Shown here: positions 43,522 to 52,319 of the stretch, in pieces
Layout: every line of letters starts with the position of its first letter
Numbering within the stretch: position 1 is the first letter of the stretch
Program-made: the position numbers and the translations under genes
Origin: Streptomyces pluripotens
GTDB taxonomy: Bacteria; Actinomycetota; Actinomycetes; Streptomycetales; Streptomycetaceae
Assembly: GCF_000802245.2 (NCBI RefSeq)
Contig: NZ_CP021080.1
Coordinates: forward strand, 5,642,001 to 5,706,000
Direction of reading: 5' to 3'
DNA: 64,000 nucleotides
The notes under the pieces: generated by a model
The model's input: the letters and a program-made list of their open reading frames with translations, nothing else
Told to the model about the DNA's origin: nothing
The model's database searches: none

Positions 43522-46500
43522 TCAATGACCTTCTGATTCCCCGGAGTTGATTCCGGCGTACGCGAGGAACGCGGCGAGCGCTTCGCGGTAGATAGCGTCC
43601 ATTCTCCGCCGGACGTCCGGAGTCCACTTCTCGTGCATCCGGCGCAGGATGTTCTTCAGGTCGGACTTCCACGAGTCGTTGTGGAAGGCGTAGTCCACCA
43701 GGTGCAGCGTCATGTCCGTGCCGCCGCGGCGGGCCCGGCCGGCGAGCTGGATCATGTCGACGATCATCCCGGCGACGATCTCCTCCTGAAGGGTCTTGTG
43801 GGCACTGACGAACCCGGGGGCGGAGCGCATGATCAGCCGAAGCCGGGACCAGGCCGCCTCTCGCGCCTTGTGAAGGACTTCCAGAGGGTCACTCGCGGGA
43901 GTGACGGCGTTGATCCCGGCAGCGTTGATGGAGGCGTACATCTCCGGAGGGTCGGTGAGCAGAGCGAGAGGCCGCGTGCACAGGTAGACGCTGGTGATCG
44001 CCGACCGGCGGCCGATGACGATGTTCAGGCCGCGCGCGATCCTCGCCATGGGAACGACGAGGATCTTCCCGCGCTTGGGGAACGTGGTGAACTCCTCTGG
44101 TGTCAGCTCGATGACGCCAGGAGGGAGCTTGATGGCTTCCCTGAGCCGGTCACGCCGGTACTTGTCCGGGGGGACCGCGACGCACAGGCCGTCGCGGTAG
44201 TCGCCGGACGCGTAGATGCCGGCAGCGATGTGGCGGCAGTGCTCGTAGGAGTTGACGACGACCGCCACGTGCGCGCGGTCGGGGTCGTTTTCGAGGAGGT
44301 CGGCGAGCTCGGGGTGGATCCTGTCGGTGTAGAGCTTCTCCCCGAGCGCGTTGAGGGCCTTGCTCTTGAGGTGCTGGGGGAGACCGGAGATCTGGATGTC
44401 GCGGTTGAGTGCGTCCTTGAGCGGCGCCTGCATGGCGCTGATGCTCTCCGGGTCGGCGTCGGTCATCCACCACTTCACGTGGCCGTGGACGTGCTCGCGT
44501 ACGGCCTGGGGGAAGTAGGCGGTCGCCGACAGGCCCATGACCGGGCGCTCGACGCCGGCCAGCACGAGAGACACGATGCCGCCGAGCTGCGCGGTGTAGG
44601 TGTGGGGATCGCCGGAGATGCTCTGCGAGGTGAGTTCGGCGGACTTCTCCGGGTCGTCCAGGCCGGTGACTCGGTAGCCGAAGACGCCTTTGCCGAGCAT
44701 GCCGTAGGGCAGGATGCCGGACGCCACGCCGGTCTCCAGCTTCTCTCCGAGTTTCTGAGCGGAGGGGAGTCCCGCGGCCTTGAACTGAGCGGTCTTCCCT
44801 CGGAGACGCTCAAGGGTCATGTCCAGTTCGGCCAGCCATACGCGGATGATCAGAAGCTCGATGGCCTCGCCCCGGTCATAGCCGTTGGGGACGGCGTCCT
44901 TGAGAATCTTGTCCATCGCCGATCGGGCCTGGGTGAGCAGGTCTTCTCCCCGTGACGCGAGGAGGTTCCCCAGCACCTCCCGCACCTCCTTCAGATGCGG
45001 TTCCAAGGAGATGTCGTGGATGCGGCCCGGGGGAAGCGCGTCCTCGGACGATTCCGGGTGCACAGGGTGCAGGGCGTTCAGCTTGTCGAACAGCTCGGCC
45101 GGGATCTCCTGGGCGTCGGTGACGTCCTCCTCGGGGAACAAGAGCGTGATCAGTCGCCGGTCCCGCGACCCGGACAGGTGCCACATGCTGCTGTTCGAAC
45201 CGTGGGTGTCCTTCGCCTCGTCCCGTCCCTCGTAGTAGCGCAGGTGAAGCTCATCGGTACACAGCGCGGCAAGGAGGAATTCCGCCAGGTAGCGGGCGTG
45301 ACTGATGGTGGGGCACAGCTCCTTGATCGCCTCGGACGACATGATCCTCTGGTCGTCGTCCAGATCCCGAAGGGGAACGCTCTTTCGCTGCCGGGAGTCA
45401 AGGACCAGGTCGCTGGAGCACATGTCGACCGCTACCGACTGGAACTGGTCGACCTCGTCGATCAGGACCGCGTGTGAGCGGCGGAACGCGAACTCGGCCA
45501 CGGACAAGTCGCCGGCCTTCCTGCCGTCGAGCATGACGCCGATGTGGAACCGCCCGGCCATGAAGTTGTGGTGGTTGGTCACCACGACCGCGGCCTCGCA
45601 CGCCTGACGCTGCTGCTCGTACTTCCCGCAGGTCTGCATCCACGAACAGGACCGACTCCCCGTCATCGGGGGGATGGGACCCAGGTACCGGCACGACTCG
45701 CTGCCCGGCGGGTACGGGTGAGTGCTGGTCGTCGCGTGCTTGAGAGCACACCCGTAGGAGAGGGTGTCGATACGCCACAGCGTCTCGTCGTCCTGGCCGA
45801 TGAGAGGGCCCTCGATGCGGGAGACCAGCTTCATGGCCCGGTCGTGGAGCCGGGAGGGCGACATCAGAGGAGCACAGGTCTTCGTACTGCCGAGAGCCCT
45901 GAGGTCTTCCTTGATCTCCCACGCGGCGGACAAGGTCGCCTCGACGGTCGGGAGAACCAGAGTGATCGCGTACCCGTTGACCGCGAGCCAGGACGCCGCG
46001 ACCCGCACAAGGACACTCTTCCCGGTTCCGGTAGGGGCATTGAAGATCTCAATGGGCCCGGCAAGGAGCATCAGGGCGTCACCGACGCTGATGTCGTCGG
46101 TCGTGTGCAGCTCGTCGAAGAGCTTGGACAGGACGTCGAAGAGGTACCCTTCCTTGCCGTGTTCCTCGTAGCGGACCCGGTCGACCTCCCTCGCGTGCTC
46201 CAGAAGATCAGGGGTGGCGATCTTCAGGTCCGGCTCGTAGGGGAGCGTGTGCACCTCGGGGAGGTCATCGAGGTCCTTCCCGCTGGTGAAGGTGCCGGTT
46301 GCCGCGATGACCGCCCGGCCGACGATCTCACCCTTTCCCGACGCGTACCGCTTGGCCGTCAGCCACGTCCCCGGCCCTGCCGGGGGATGCGCTCTCCTGC
46401 GCCCGTACGACTTCGACAGCCTCTCCAGCATGCGGTCGACGTGGGCGAGGAGATCGCCGCCGACCCGCGGCCTCGCGGACACCGCGCTGCCGGGATCCCC

Positions 46501-46809
46501 CACGGCCTCGAACGGGATACCGCCATCCGGAGACTGCTCCGCCAGGCAGCCACGTACGAAACGGGTGAACACCCCCGATGAGGCGAAGTCCTGCCGCCCG
46601 TAGTGGATGACACCGGCGATCCGCTGCTTGTCCGCGAGCGGCATCTCCCGCCACTGGTCCCACAGGTCCAGGTGGCCGGTGAAGAAGAACGACGCGTGAC
46701 GGAACGACGCCACCAAGCGGCCCTCATCGTCCTTCTCCGGGAAGTAGTGCGCCGCCAGGGCCAGCGCGGCGGACGCCGAACCGACACCCTTCGACAGCTT
46801 CTTCGTCAC
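43522..46809 (-). CDS. DinG/XPD-like superfamily 2 helicase of the pPIWI-RE cassette
   Basis: 1095 aa from GTG 46809, whose GTGA overlaps the nuclease stop. Walker A IFNAPTGTGKSVLVRVAASW (about 255-275), Walker B-type VLIDEVDQFQS (about 450), VVVTNHHNFMAGR as in DinG, and motif VI QLAGRARRGGTDMTL near the C-terminus. Between motifs I and II the cysteines in GSESCRYLG, SRSCSWMQTCGK and QQRQACEAA are placed like the four Fe-S ligands of XPD/DinG helicases. Expected to unwind R-loops or DNA-RNA hybrids. This helicase is a defining partner of pPIWI-RE proteins. Confidence 0.86.
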   Translation of the reverse strand: MTKKLSKGVGSASAALALAAHYFPEKDDEGRLVASFRHASFFFTGHLDLWDQWREMPLADKQRIAGVIHYGRQDFASSGVFTRFVRGCLAEQSPDGGIPFEAVGDPGSAVSARPRVGGDLLAHVDRMLERLSKSYGRRRAHPPAGPGTWLTAKRYASGKGEIVGRAVIAATGTFTSGKDLDDLPEVHTLPYEPDLKIATPDLLEHAREVDRVRYEEHGKEGYLFDVLSKLFDELHTTDDISVGDALMLLAGPIEIFNAPTGTGKSVLVRVAASWLAVNGYAITLVLPTVEATLSAAWEIKEDLRALGSTKTCAPLMSPSRLHDRAMKLVSRIEGPLIGQDDETLWRIDTLSYGCALKHATTSTHPYPPGSESCRYLGPIPPMTGSRSCSWMQTCGKYEQQRQACEAAVVVTNHHNFMAGRFHIGVMLDGRKAGDLSVAEFAFRRSHAVLIDEVDQFQSVAVDMCSSDLVLDSRQRKSVPLRDLDDDQRIMSSEAIKELCPTISHARYLAEFLLAALCTDELHLRYYEGRDEAKDTHGSNSSMWHLSGSRDRRLITLLFPEEDVTDAQEIPAELFDKLNALHPVHPESSEDALPPGRIHDISLEPHLKEVREVLGNLLASRGEDLLTQARSAMDKILKDAVPNGYDRGEAIELLIIRVWLAELDMTLERLRGKTAQFKAAGLPSAQKLGEKLETGVASGILPYGMLGKGVFGYRVTGLDDPEKSAELTSQSISGDPHTYTAQLGGIVSLVLAGVERPVMGLSATAYFPQAVREHVHGHVKWWMTDADPESISAMQAPLKDALNRDIQISGLPQHLKSKALNALGEKLYTDRIHPELADLLENDPDRAHVAVVVNSYEHCRHIAAGIYASGDYRDGLCVAVPPDKYRRDRLREAIKLPPGVIELTPEEFTTFPKRGKILVVPMARIARGLNIVIGRRSAITSVYLCTRPLALLTDPPEMYASINAAGINAVTPASDPLEVLHKAREAAWSRLRLIMRSAPGFVSAHKTLQEEIVAGMIVDMIQLAGRARRGGTDMTLHLVDYAFHNDSWKSDLKNILRRMHEKWTPDVRRRMDAIYREALAAFLAYAGINSGESEGH

Positions 46810-48071
46810 GCCCACGTCGCACCCGCTTCCTGGCACACCTTCGCGCCGAAGTCCCCGGCGGTCGCCACCCGCATCCACTTCCGGCTGACGTCCTCCAGCA
46901 GCGGCACCGTGTCGTACCGGAAGTCCGGAACGACCAACCAGTCAGCACCGCCTCCGTCACCCCGGTCGGCGGTGATCTTGTCGGCTAGGAGCGTCGCGTG
47001 GGTGTAGTCCTTCACATCGACCTTGAACTCAGTCCTCGCCCCGTGCTTCCGCGACACCGTGACCAGCAGGTCGTATGTGTCCATATCCGGCCATAGTGCC
47101 ACGGTCACCCCCTTCTTCTTCAGGGCCGGCCTCGACAGCGCGTCATACAGGCCCAGCTCGGGAATCCCCGGGATCGTCGTGCACCGCCACACCCCCCGCA
47201 CCAGGGCCCGGTGCCCCTTCTCCGGGGTCGGCTCGGGGATCCGGTCCGTGATGTCCTTGAACAGGACGCTCGCACTCCCCTCGGGCTTCAACGGCCTGCC
47301 GACGGACCGCAGCTCCGGTGCCTTGCCGCTGTCCGGAACCGTGAACTCGTACCGCGCTCCCTGCCGGGCGTGCGGCCGGTGGAAGCAACGGACCTTCCCC
47401 GCGGAGCCGCGCTTCTCGCCATGCAGCGTGATCTTCATGGGCCACGAGCAGAACGGGCACGCGAACCACCACCGTTGGTCGTAGAGCGCGTCGAACCGGA
47501 TAGGTTCGTAGAACTCGTCGAGCTTCGCGGGGAGATCAAGACGGCGAAGTTCCCCGGCCGCCCCCGCCGGAGTCGTGATCAGGGCCGACCGCCATGCGCA
47601 GTAGGACTCCTGCGAGCGACCCTTCAGCAGTTCACGGTGCACCAGTGTCTGGTGCAGCTCGTCGCTGACCCGATCACCCATCGCTGACCGTCCGTTCCAC
47701 GACGCCTTCTCGAGCGCCTCAAGGACGGTCCGCTGCTCCAGCTCCAGATCGTAGGAGTCCTCCTCGAACTCCCCGTCCTCGGTGATGGCGTAGAAGCCCG
47801 ACATCTCGCCGGCGTCCACACCGTCGGGCAGGAGCGCCGACAGGTCTTCCGTCAGCATCTCCCGGAACTTGGTGAAGGTCAGGGGCTTTCCGGGACCCCA
47901 CGCCCAGAGGATCCTCGCGTGGGCGTCCATCATCTCTTTGAGGCGGACTTCTGGGTCTGTGCTGCTGTCGGACCCGGTCAATGCCCTCGCGGCCATGGCG
48001 GCAGCGGTCATGACGACATGCCGGACCTCAGCGTCACGCAATGAACTGGCGGAAGTAGAGCGTGTGTTCAC
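46806..48071 (-). CDS. PD-(D/E)xK-type nuclease of the pPIWI-RE cassette
   Basis: 421 aa from GTG 48071. The C-terminal nuclease-like core reads LWPDMDTYDLLVTVS then FKVDVKDYTHATLLADKI (about 327-362), a PD...DxK arrangement of restriction-endonuclease fold enzymes. A zinc-ribbon-like pair CPFC (about 207) and a later CFH lie in the centre; the N-terminal half is helical and family-specific. Known comparative genomics describes a REase-fold protein as the third member of pPIWI-RE loci. Translationally coupled to the helicase by a GTGA overlap. Confidence 0.8.
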   Translation of the reverse strand: MNTRSTSASSLRDAEVRHVVMTAAAMAARALTGSDSSTDPEVRLKEMMDAHARILWAWGPGKPLTFTKFREMLTEDLSALLPDGVDAGEMSGFYAITEDGEFEEDSYDLELEQRTVLEALEKASWNGRSAMGDRVSDELHQTLVHRELLKGRSQESYCAWRSALITTPAGAAGELRRLDLPAKLDEFYEPIRFDALYDQRWWFACPFCSWPMKITLHGEKRGSAGKVRCFHRPHARQGARYEFTVPDSGKAPELRSVGRPLKPEGSASVLFKDITDRIPEPTPEKGHRALVRGVWRCTTIPGIPELGLYDALSRPALKKKGVTVALWPDMDTYDLLVTVSRKHGARTEFKVDVKDYTHATLLADKITADRGDGGGADWLVVPDFRYDTVPLLEDVSRKWMRVATAGDFGAKVCQEAGATWA

Positions 48072-48157
48072 CTGGTCGACCTTAGGTGTGCACCGATGTC
48101 CCGCAGCGATCTGAGTGGTAATTCATCAGTTCGGGTGATGAAGTGTGCGGAAGCCTC

Positions 48158-48952
48158 TTACGCAAGCTCCACGATGGGGACGTTTGGGTACATGTCTCGA
48201 TAGGCGTCCCGGTATTGGGTGATGTGCTGGCGTCCGGCGTCAGTCAGGCGCCACCGGTACTCCCTCACGAACGCCTCCTCGCCTTCCCCTTCGGTCACCG
48301 GAAACTCGTCGATCAGGCCGCGGCTGCCTGCTCCTCGAGGCCCGTTCGGTCGGTATCCCGTTCCCAGGTAGAACCTCGACCTCCCCCACATATCATCTTC
48401 TGATAGGCCATCCGGTTCGGCAGAAGCCACTTTCATCAGGCTGGACCACAGCCACTCTGAAAGCAGGTGCGCCGGCCGCCGTGGCGGAAGTGCTTCACCG
48501 AGGCCAGCTCGCGCGCAGGCTCGGCCCAAGCGGGTGAGTTCCACCAGGACCCGTGGAACGAAGCCCAGGGGAAACACTTCGACCTGGTCCTCCGAGAGCA
48601 TGACAAGTCCGCGCGTGGCGAGAGCCTTGAATGTCTGGCCGGCGCCGGCGTCGTGTTCGCCCAGCACCCGTAGGCGGTCCTGAAGGGCCGTGTACCCCGT
48701 GAACTCCGGGTCGGCTTTGATCGTGAACGGGACTTTTCTCCACTCCGCCGCAGGAATCCGCTTTCCCGAAGCGGCCGCCCGTGCAGCCGTCACCTGACGC
48801 TCAGCTTCCTGGTCCTCCTGGTAGCAGGCCGTCAGATAGATGCGCTGCCGGTCATTGAGGCCCTCCCAGATCTCCGCTGCCCGTACGGATGGGTGTGTCC
48901 TGCCCTTGGAAGAGGGCTTCGGAGGGACGTCATCAGGTCGGCTCTGCATCAC
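48158..48952 (-). CDS. Unrecognised 264-aa protein, winged-helix-like, in pPIWI-RE locus
   Basis: Starts at GTG 48952 or ATG 48949, within the stop of the upstream XRE gene (GTGATG), so it is coupled to that gene. I do not recognise the family. The start NDRQRIYLTACYQEDQEAER and the middle TFKALATRGLVMLSEDQVEV (a helix-turn then beta-hairpin) look like a winged helix; the C-terminus ends in a second such pattern (REYRWRLTDAGRQHITQYRD). This suggests a DNA-binding or adaptor protein. It precedes the nuclease gene by 86 bases on the same strand and may belong to the operon. Confidence 0.75.
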   Translation of the reverse strand: MMQSRPDDVPPKPSSKGRTHPSVRAAEIWEGLNDRQRIYLTACYQEDQEAERQVTAARAAASGKRIPAAEWRKVPFTIKADPEFTGYTALQDRLRVLGEHDAGAGQTFKALATRGLVMLSEDQVEVFPLGFVPRVLVELTRLGRACARAGLGEALPPRRPAHLLSEWLWSSLMKVASAEPDGLSEDDMWGRSRFYLGTGYRPNGPRGAGSRGLIDEFPVTEGEGEEAFVREYRWRLTDAGRQHITQYRDAYRDMYPNVPIVELA

Positions 48953-49406
48953 GCGTCCATCAGAACCCGGGGAAGGACTCCGTACGTCCGGGCCAGGGCG
49001 CCGGTCAACAGCCCCGAGGCTTTCGGGCGCCGCAGCATCTTCCCTGCCACCTTCCTCCCCTCCTCCAGGTCCCGGATCTTGCGGTGGTCGATGAGTTGTC
49101 CGTGGCCCGTCGGGTCTCTCCGTAGCCGGGCTGCCACGCTAGCTGCTGTGAGGCCGGCCGCGTACCGAAGGTCAACCAGGGACACTTCTCCGCGTGGGCT
49201 GGCGATCAAGTCGTCCGGGGCGTATTCCAAGACCAAGGCCAGATCCCCCAGGTCAGACACCGAGGGCGAATGCACGCCTGCCTCGTAGTAGTGGATCAAC
49301 GGGCAGACACCCCCATCCGGTCTGCCACGTCCTCTGGGGACAAGCCGCGCTCCTTCCGCATCTTGGCCAGTTTCGTCGTGTCGATCTTCCATGCCGGCTG
49401 GGGCAC
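48949..49406 (-). pseudogene. XRE-family regulator with a one-base frameshift in the HTH
   Basis: The first frame gives a clean XRE helix-turn-helix (KIDTTKLAKMRKERGLSPED, then VADRMGVSA) that hits a TGA at once. The next frame continues the expected third HTH helix (PLIHYYEAGVHSPSVSDLGD) and a C-terminal domain ending ARTYGVLPRVLMDA. Restoring one base around 49298-49301 would give a single protein of about 150 aa. The start is uncertain (GTG 49406 assumed). Either an inactivated control gene, a ribosomal frameshift or a sequencing error. It heads the pPIWI-RE locus and would be its natural regulator. Confidence 0.7.
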
Positions 49407-49498
49407 GCACCCAGGGAACCGCGATGAAGTCTTCGTCGCAACCGTCCTCAACACCCACCGGCGGAGGCGAGCCCGCCCTGGGCGACGGTCCTGAGGGC

Positions 49499-49562
49499 GC
49501 TCCCCGCCAGGCGTCGCGGCCCAGGCTGATTCGGCGAGCACCTGGGCCGGCAGGCGGGGAGC
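49499..49562 (-). terminator. Nested hairpin terminator of the DISARM operon
   Basis: Outer perfect 10-bp stem GCTCCCCGCC / GGCGGGGAGC and inner perfect 8-bp stem GGCCCAGG / CCTGGGCC form one long structure 5 bases beyond the drmC stop. Confidence 0.75.
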
Positions 49563-49567
49563 CGACG

Positions 49568-50299
49568 TTACACGCGTTCGTACAGGGAATCCTCCGCCTC
49601 CCGCAGCTCGCGCTCGACGGCTTCGGTGAGGTTCGGGTTGTCGATGAGGACGCCGAACTCGACGTTGTTGTTCTCGGCGCTCCAGGAGAAATTCGCGCTG
49701 GTGACCAGGAGGAGGTGGTGGTCGATGGCGAGGAACTTGGCGTGGTTGCGGACGTAGACGCCGTCGAATTCCTTGGTGCTCCAGACCTCTGCGGGGGCCA
49801 AGTGCGCGGCTACCTCGCTGGTTGATGGCGTCCAGCGCTGTTCGCTGCCGTCGGCGGCCTGGGTGTCCATGTAGACGCGGACGGCGACGCCGTCGCGCTG
49901 TGCGGCCGTCCGCAGTGACGTCCAGAGTGCGGAGCTGCGCTGGAAGTTGAAGGTCGAGCAGGTGATCGCCTGGCGGGCGCTGCCGACGAGGCGGGTGACC
50001 GAGGTGGTGAGCGGTCCGCTCTGGGCGAGGTGTCCGGGCATGGTCCACAGCGGTGACAGCGTGGCCGGAAGCGCCCGTGCCCCCTCGATCGCCCTCAGGA
50101 CCAGGATCTGTTGGGGTACTGCTCCGGGACCGCCACCGATGGCTTCCAGCAGCCTCCGGACTTCCGCCCGTTGGCCGACCGCGACGACCTTGAGGGCAGT
50201 GGTCAAGGTGTCGCCGTCGGCCAGGCGGTCCGCTATGTCCTTGGCCTCGGTTCCGGTCAGGATCCGGCCGAGCTGGCGTGGCGCGTCCGCGTCACTCAT
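49568..50299 (-). CDS. drmC: DrmC, DISARM phospholipase D-fold protein
   Basis: 243 aa from ATG 50299, overlapping the drmB stop by 8 bases. PLD fold with the HxKx4D motif HAKFLAID (about 189-196) followed by TSANFSWSAENNNVEFGVLI; the N-terminal third is a helical family region. In DISARM, DrmC is dispensable for some phages and its nuclease role is unproven. Last gene of the operon. Confidence 0.9.
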   Translation of the reverse strand: MSDADAPRQLGRILTGTEAKDIADRLADGDTLTTALKVVAVGQRAEVRRLLEAIGGGPGAVPQQILVLRAIEGARALPATLSPLWTMPGHLAQSGPLTTSVTRLVGSARQAITCSTFNFQRSSALWTSLRTAAQRDGVAVRVYMDTQAADGSEQRWTPSTSEVAAHLAPAEVWSTKEFDGVYVRNHAKFLAIDHHLLLVTSANFSWSAENNNVEFGVLIDNPNLTEAVERELREAEDSLYERV

Positions 50300-52319
50300 G
50301 AGTCTGGAAGAAGCCGAGGTCGCTGCCGGGCAGGTCGAGGAGGAAGCGGCGGTCGAGGAAGCGGTTGGCGCGCTCGCAGGAGGTCTCCGAGGCCATGACG
50401 CAGCAATGGCAGGCGGCGCCGTGGAGGAAGTCCTCGGGGTCCTGGGGGGTGCGCTTGGAGCAGATGGGATCGGATGAGCAGCGTGCGGCCTTGCGCAGCG
50501 CACTGCCGACGACCTGTTGGAGGCGCGTGGGCTCGCTGAGCTGGACGAGGCCGCCGAGGGTGCCGTCGCTGTCTGACGCGGTGGTGCAGATGAGAAGGCC
50601 GGCCGCGGGGTCGCGGCCTTCGGTCGCGGGCCAGGCGTAGAGGCGTTCGCTAAGGCTGGCGGCCGAATATCCGCAGGTCAGGGCGAGTTCGCGGATGAGG
50701 ATGTGGGCGAGGGTGTGAACGAGCCAGTAGCGCGGAGGCTTCAGTCGGGTGTCGGGGTGGACCTGGTCGGCGGTCTCGGAGAAACGGCGCCGAAAATTTC
50801 TCTCGTGTGCCTTGCGGTGGAGCTCCCACAGGTCAGTGTCCAGGACGTGCTTCTCCCACGCGGCGACGGCGTTCTCGTCGAGCTGGAGGAAGATGCCTTC
50901 GCCTCGGTCCTCCGTGGCCACCGTCCAGTTCGGCCGGGACGTGCGCGTCAGTGGGGCCAGGCGGCGCGGGAGGTCGCCGACGCGGTCCATGTCGTCGATG
51001 CGGGTGAAGCCGACCAGGGCGTTCACCTTGCGGAGGCGTTCGACCGCAAGTACGCGGGTGATCTCTGGTTGCAGGGCGTCGCCCCGATCACGGGTGGAGA
51101 GGGTGAGTCCGCTCTTGGGGTCCTCGACGCGGGTGCCGACGATGTCGCGTAGCAGGTATCGCCATTCGGGGACCAAGAGGTCGACCGGGTCCCAGTCGCG
51201 GAGCTTCTCCTCCTGCTCCTCCGGACTGTCCGTGGGAGCGGAGGCCGCCTGAAGGACCTGTTCCAGGTCGTGGTCGGGCATGGCGGTGACGTCGACGCGG
51301 TCGTCGAGAAGATCCCGGATCATTTCCAGGTTGTGGCGGTACTTGGCGAGCTTGTCGCCGAGGGCGGTGCGGACCCGGTCGGCCAGGTCGCTGGCCTTCT
51401 CCTCCTGGGACTCCGGCATCACGATGATCGACTGGGTGGCCGGGAACCACAAGTTGGAGGCGCCGACGAGCATCAGGCGGGTCTCGTTGCGGCAGCCCTT
51501 GGGCTCGAAGGCGTCCAAGTGAGGGTGGCGGCCTCGGCACTGCGGGAGTTTCTCCCTGCCGGCCTCGCCCTGGGCCTCGTTCATGGGGCGCCGCATGTCG
51601 CAGGAGGCGCAGTGGATGACGGCCGAGGCACCCTTGCCGGCGGTCCGGTCGACCATCTTCAGCGCGGGCAGTTCCGCCTTGCTGCACCGCTGCCCGCGGT
51701 GCACCCACAGGTCGTACGGAAACTCGTCCAGGTGCCCGTCGACGCAGGCCAGCAGATACCGGGCCGGGATGGCGGTGCGGCGCATCGCCTTGCGGGTGCC
51801 GGACCCTGCCCGGCCCGTGCACTTGGCGTGCTCGAAGACCGCCAGGTCGGTGCGGAAGGGGTGCGTGTTGCGGTAGTCGAACTGGGCGAGCAGTCCGAGC
51901 ATGTCGCAGCCCGTGCACCGCAGCCACTGCGGGAAGACCCGGGATGGGACTCCGAGGTCGTTGCCTTCGGCAGACCGGCTGTACTTCTTCGGCTGCCAGG
52001 GATACGGCCGCAGCTGTACGTCGGGCGAACGAAGCATCATCCGGACCACGTCACGCAGGCGCGGGGCGTGGATCTGCGGGGGCGCGGACTCGCGGCGTCG
52101 CCAGATGCGGTCCCAGTCGTCCAGACCGGTCGGCATGATCGTGAACTGCGGCAAGTCCATGATCGCGCCGGGACCGTAGGTGTAGAGCAGGGAGGAGGGG
52201 CGGGCCGATCCGACCTTGGCACGGTTGTGCTTGGTGGCCTTGTCCGCCTCCTGCTCCAGGTCGCCCAGTGGGTCGACGGCGTGGGCGACGTCGTAGACGA
52301 AGCGCGTCTCGTCACTCAC
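50292..52319 (-). CDS. drmB: DrmB, DISARM DUF1998 protein
   Basis: 675 aa from GTG 52319, a GTGA overlap with drmA. Start region RPSSLLYTYGPGAIMDLPQF is typical. Several Cys pairs (LRCTGCDMLG, IHCASCDMRRP, HGAACHCCVMASETSC) indicate zinc sites. The C-terminal DUF1998 domain includes VHTLAHILIRELALTCGYSA and CTTASDSDGTLGGLVQ. DrmB binds DrmA, and the DrmAB complex recognises DNA with a 5' single-stranded end and is self-inhibited by a trigger loop in the characterised system. Confidence 0.93.
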   Translation of the reverse strand: MSDETRFVYDVAHAVDPLGDLEQEADKATKHNRAKVGSARPSSLLYTYGPGAIMDLPQFTIMPTGLDDWDRIWRRRESAPPQIHAPRLRDVVRMMLRSPDVQLRPYPWQPKKYSRSAEGNDLGVPSRVFPQWLRCTGCDMLGLLAQFDYRNTHPFRTDLAVFEHAKCTGRAGSGTRKAMRRTAIPARYLLACVDGHLDEFPYDLWVHRGQRCSKAELPALKMVDRTAGKGASAVIHCASCDMRRPMNEAQGEAGREKLPQCRGRHPHLDAFEPKGCRNETRLMLVGASNLWFPATQSIIVMPESQEEKASDLADRVRTALGDKLAKYRHNLEMIRDLLDDRVDVTAMPDHDLEQVLQAASAPTDSPEEQEEKLRDWDPVDLLVPEWRYLLRDIVGTRVEDPKSGLTLSTRDRGDALQPEITRVLAVERLRKVNALVGFTRIDDMDRVGDLPRRLAPLTRTSRPNWTVATEDRGEGIFLQLDENAVAAWEKHVLDTDLWELHRKAHERNFRRRFSETADQVHPDTRLKPPRYWLVHTLAHILIRELALTCGYSAASLSERLYAWPATEGRDPAAGLLICTTASDSDGTLGGLVQLSEPTRLQQVVGSALRKAARCSSDPICSKRTPQDPEDFLHGAACHCCVMASETSCERANRFLDRRFLLDLPGSDLGFFQTHE

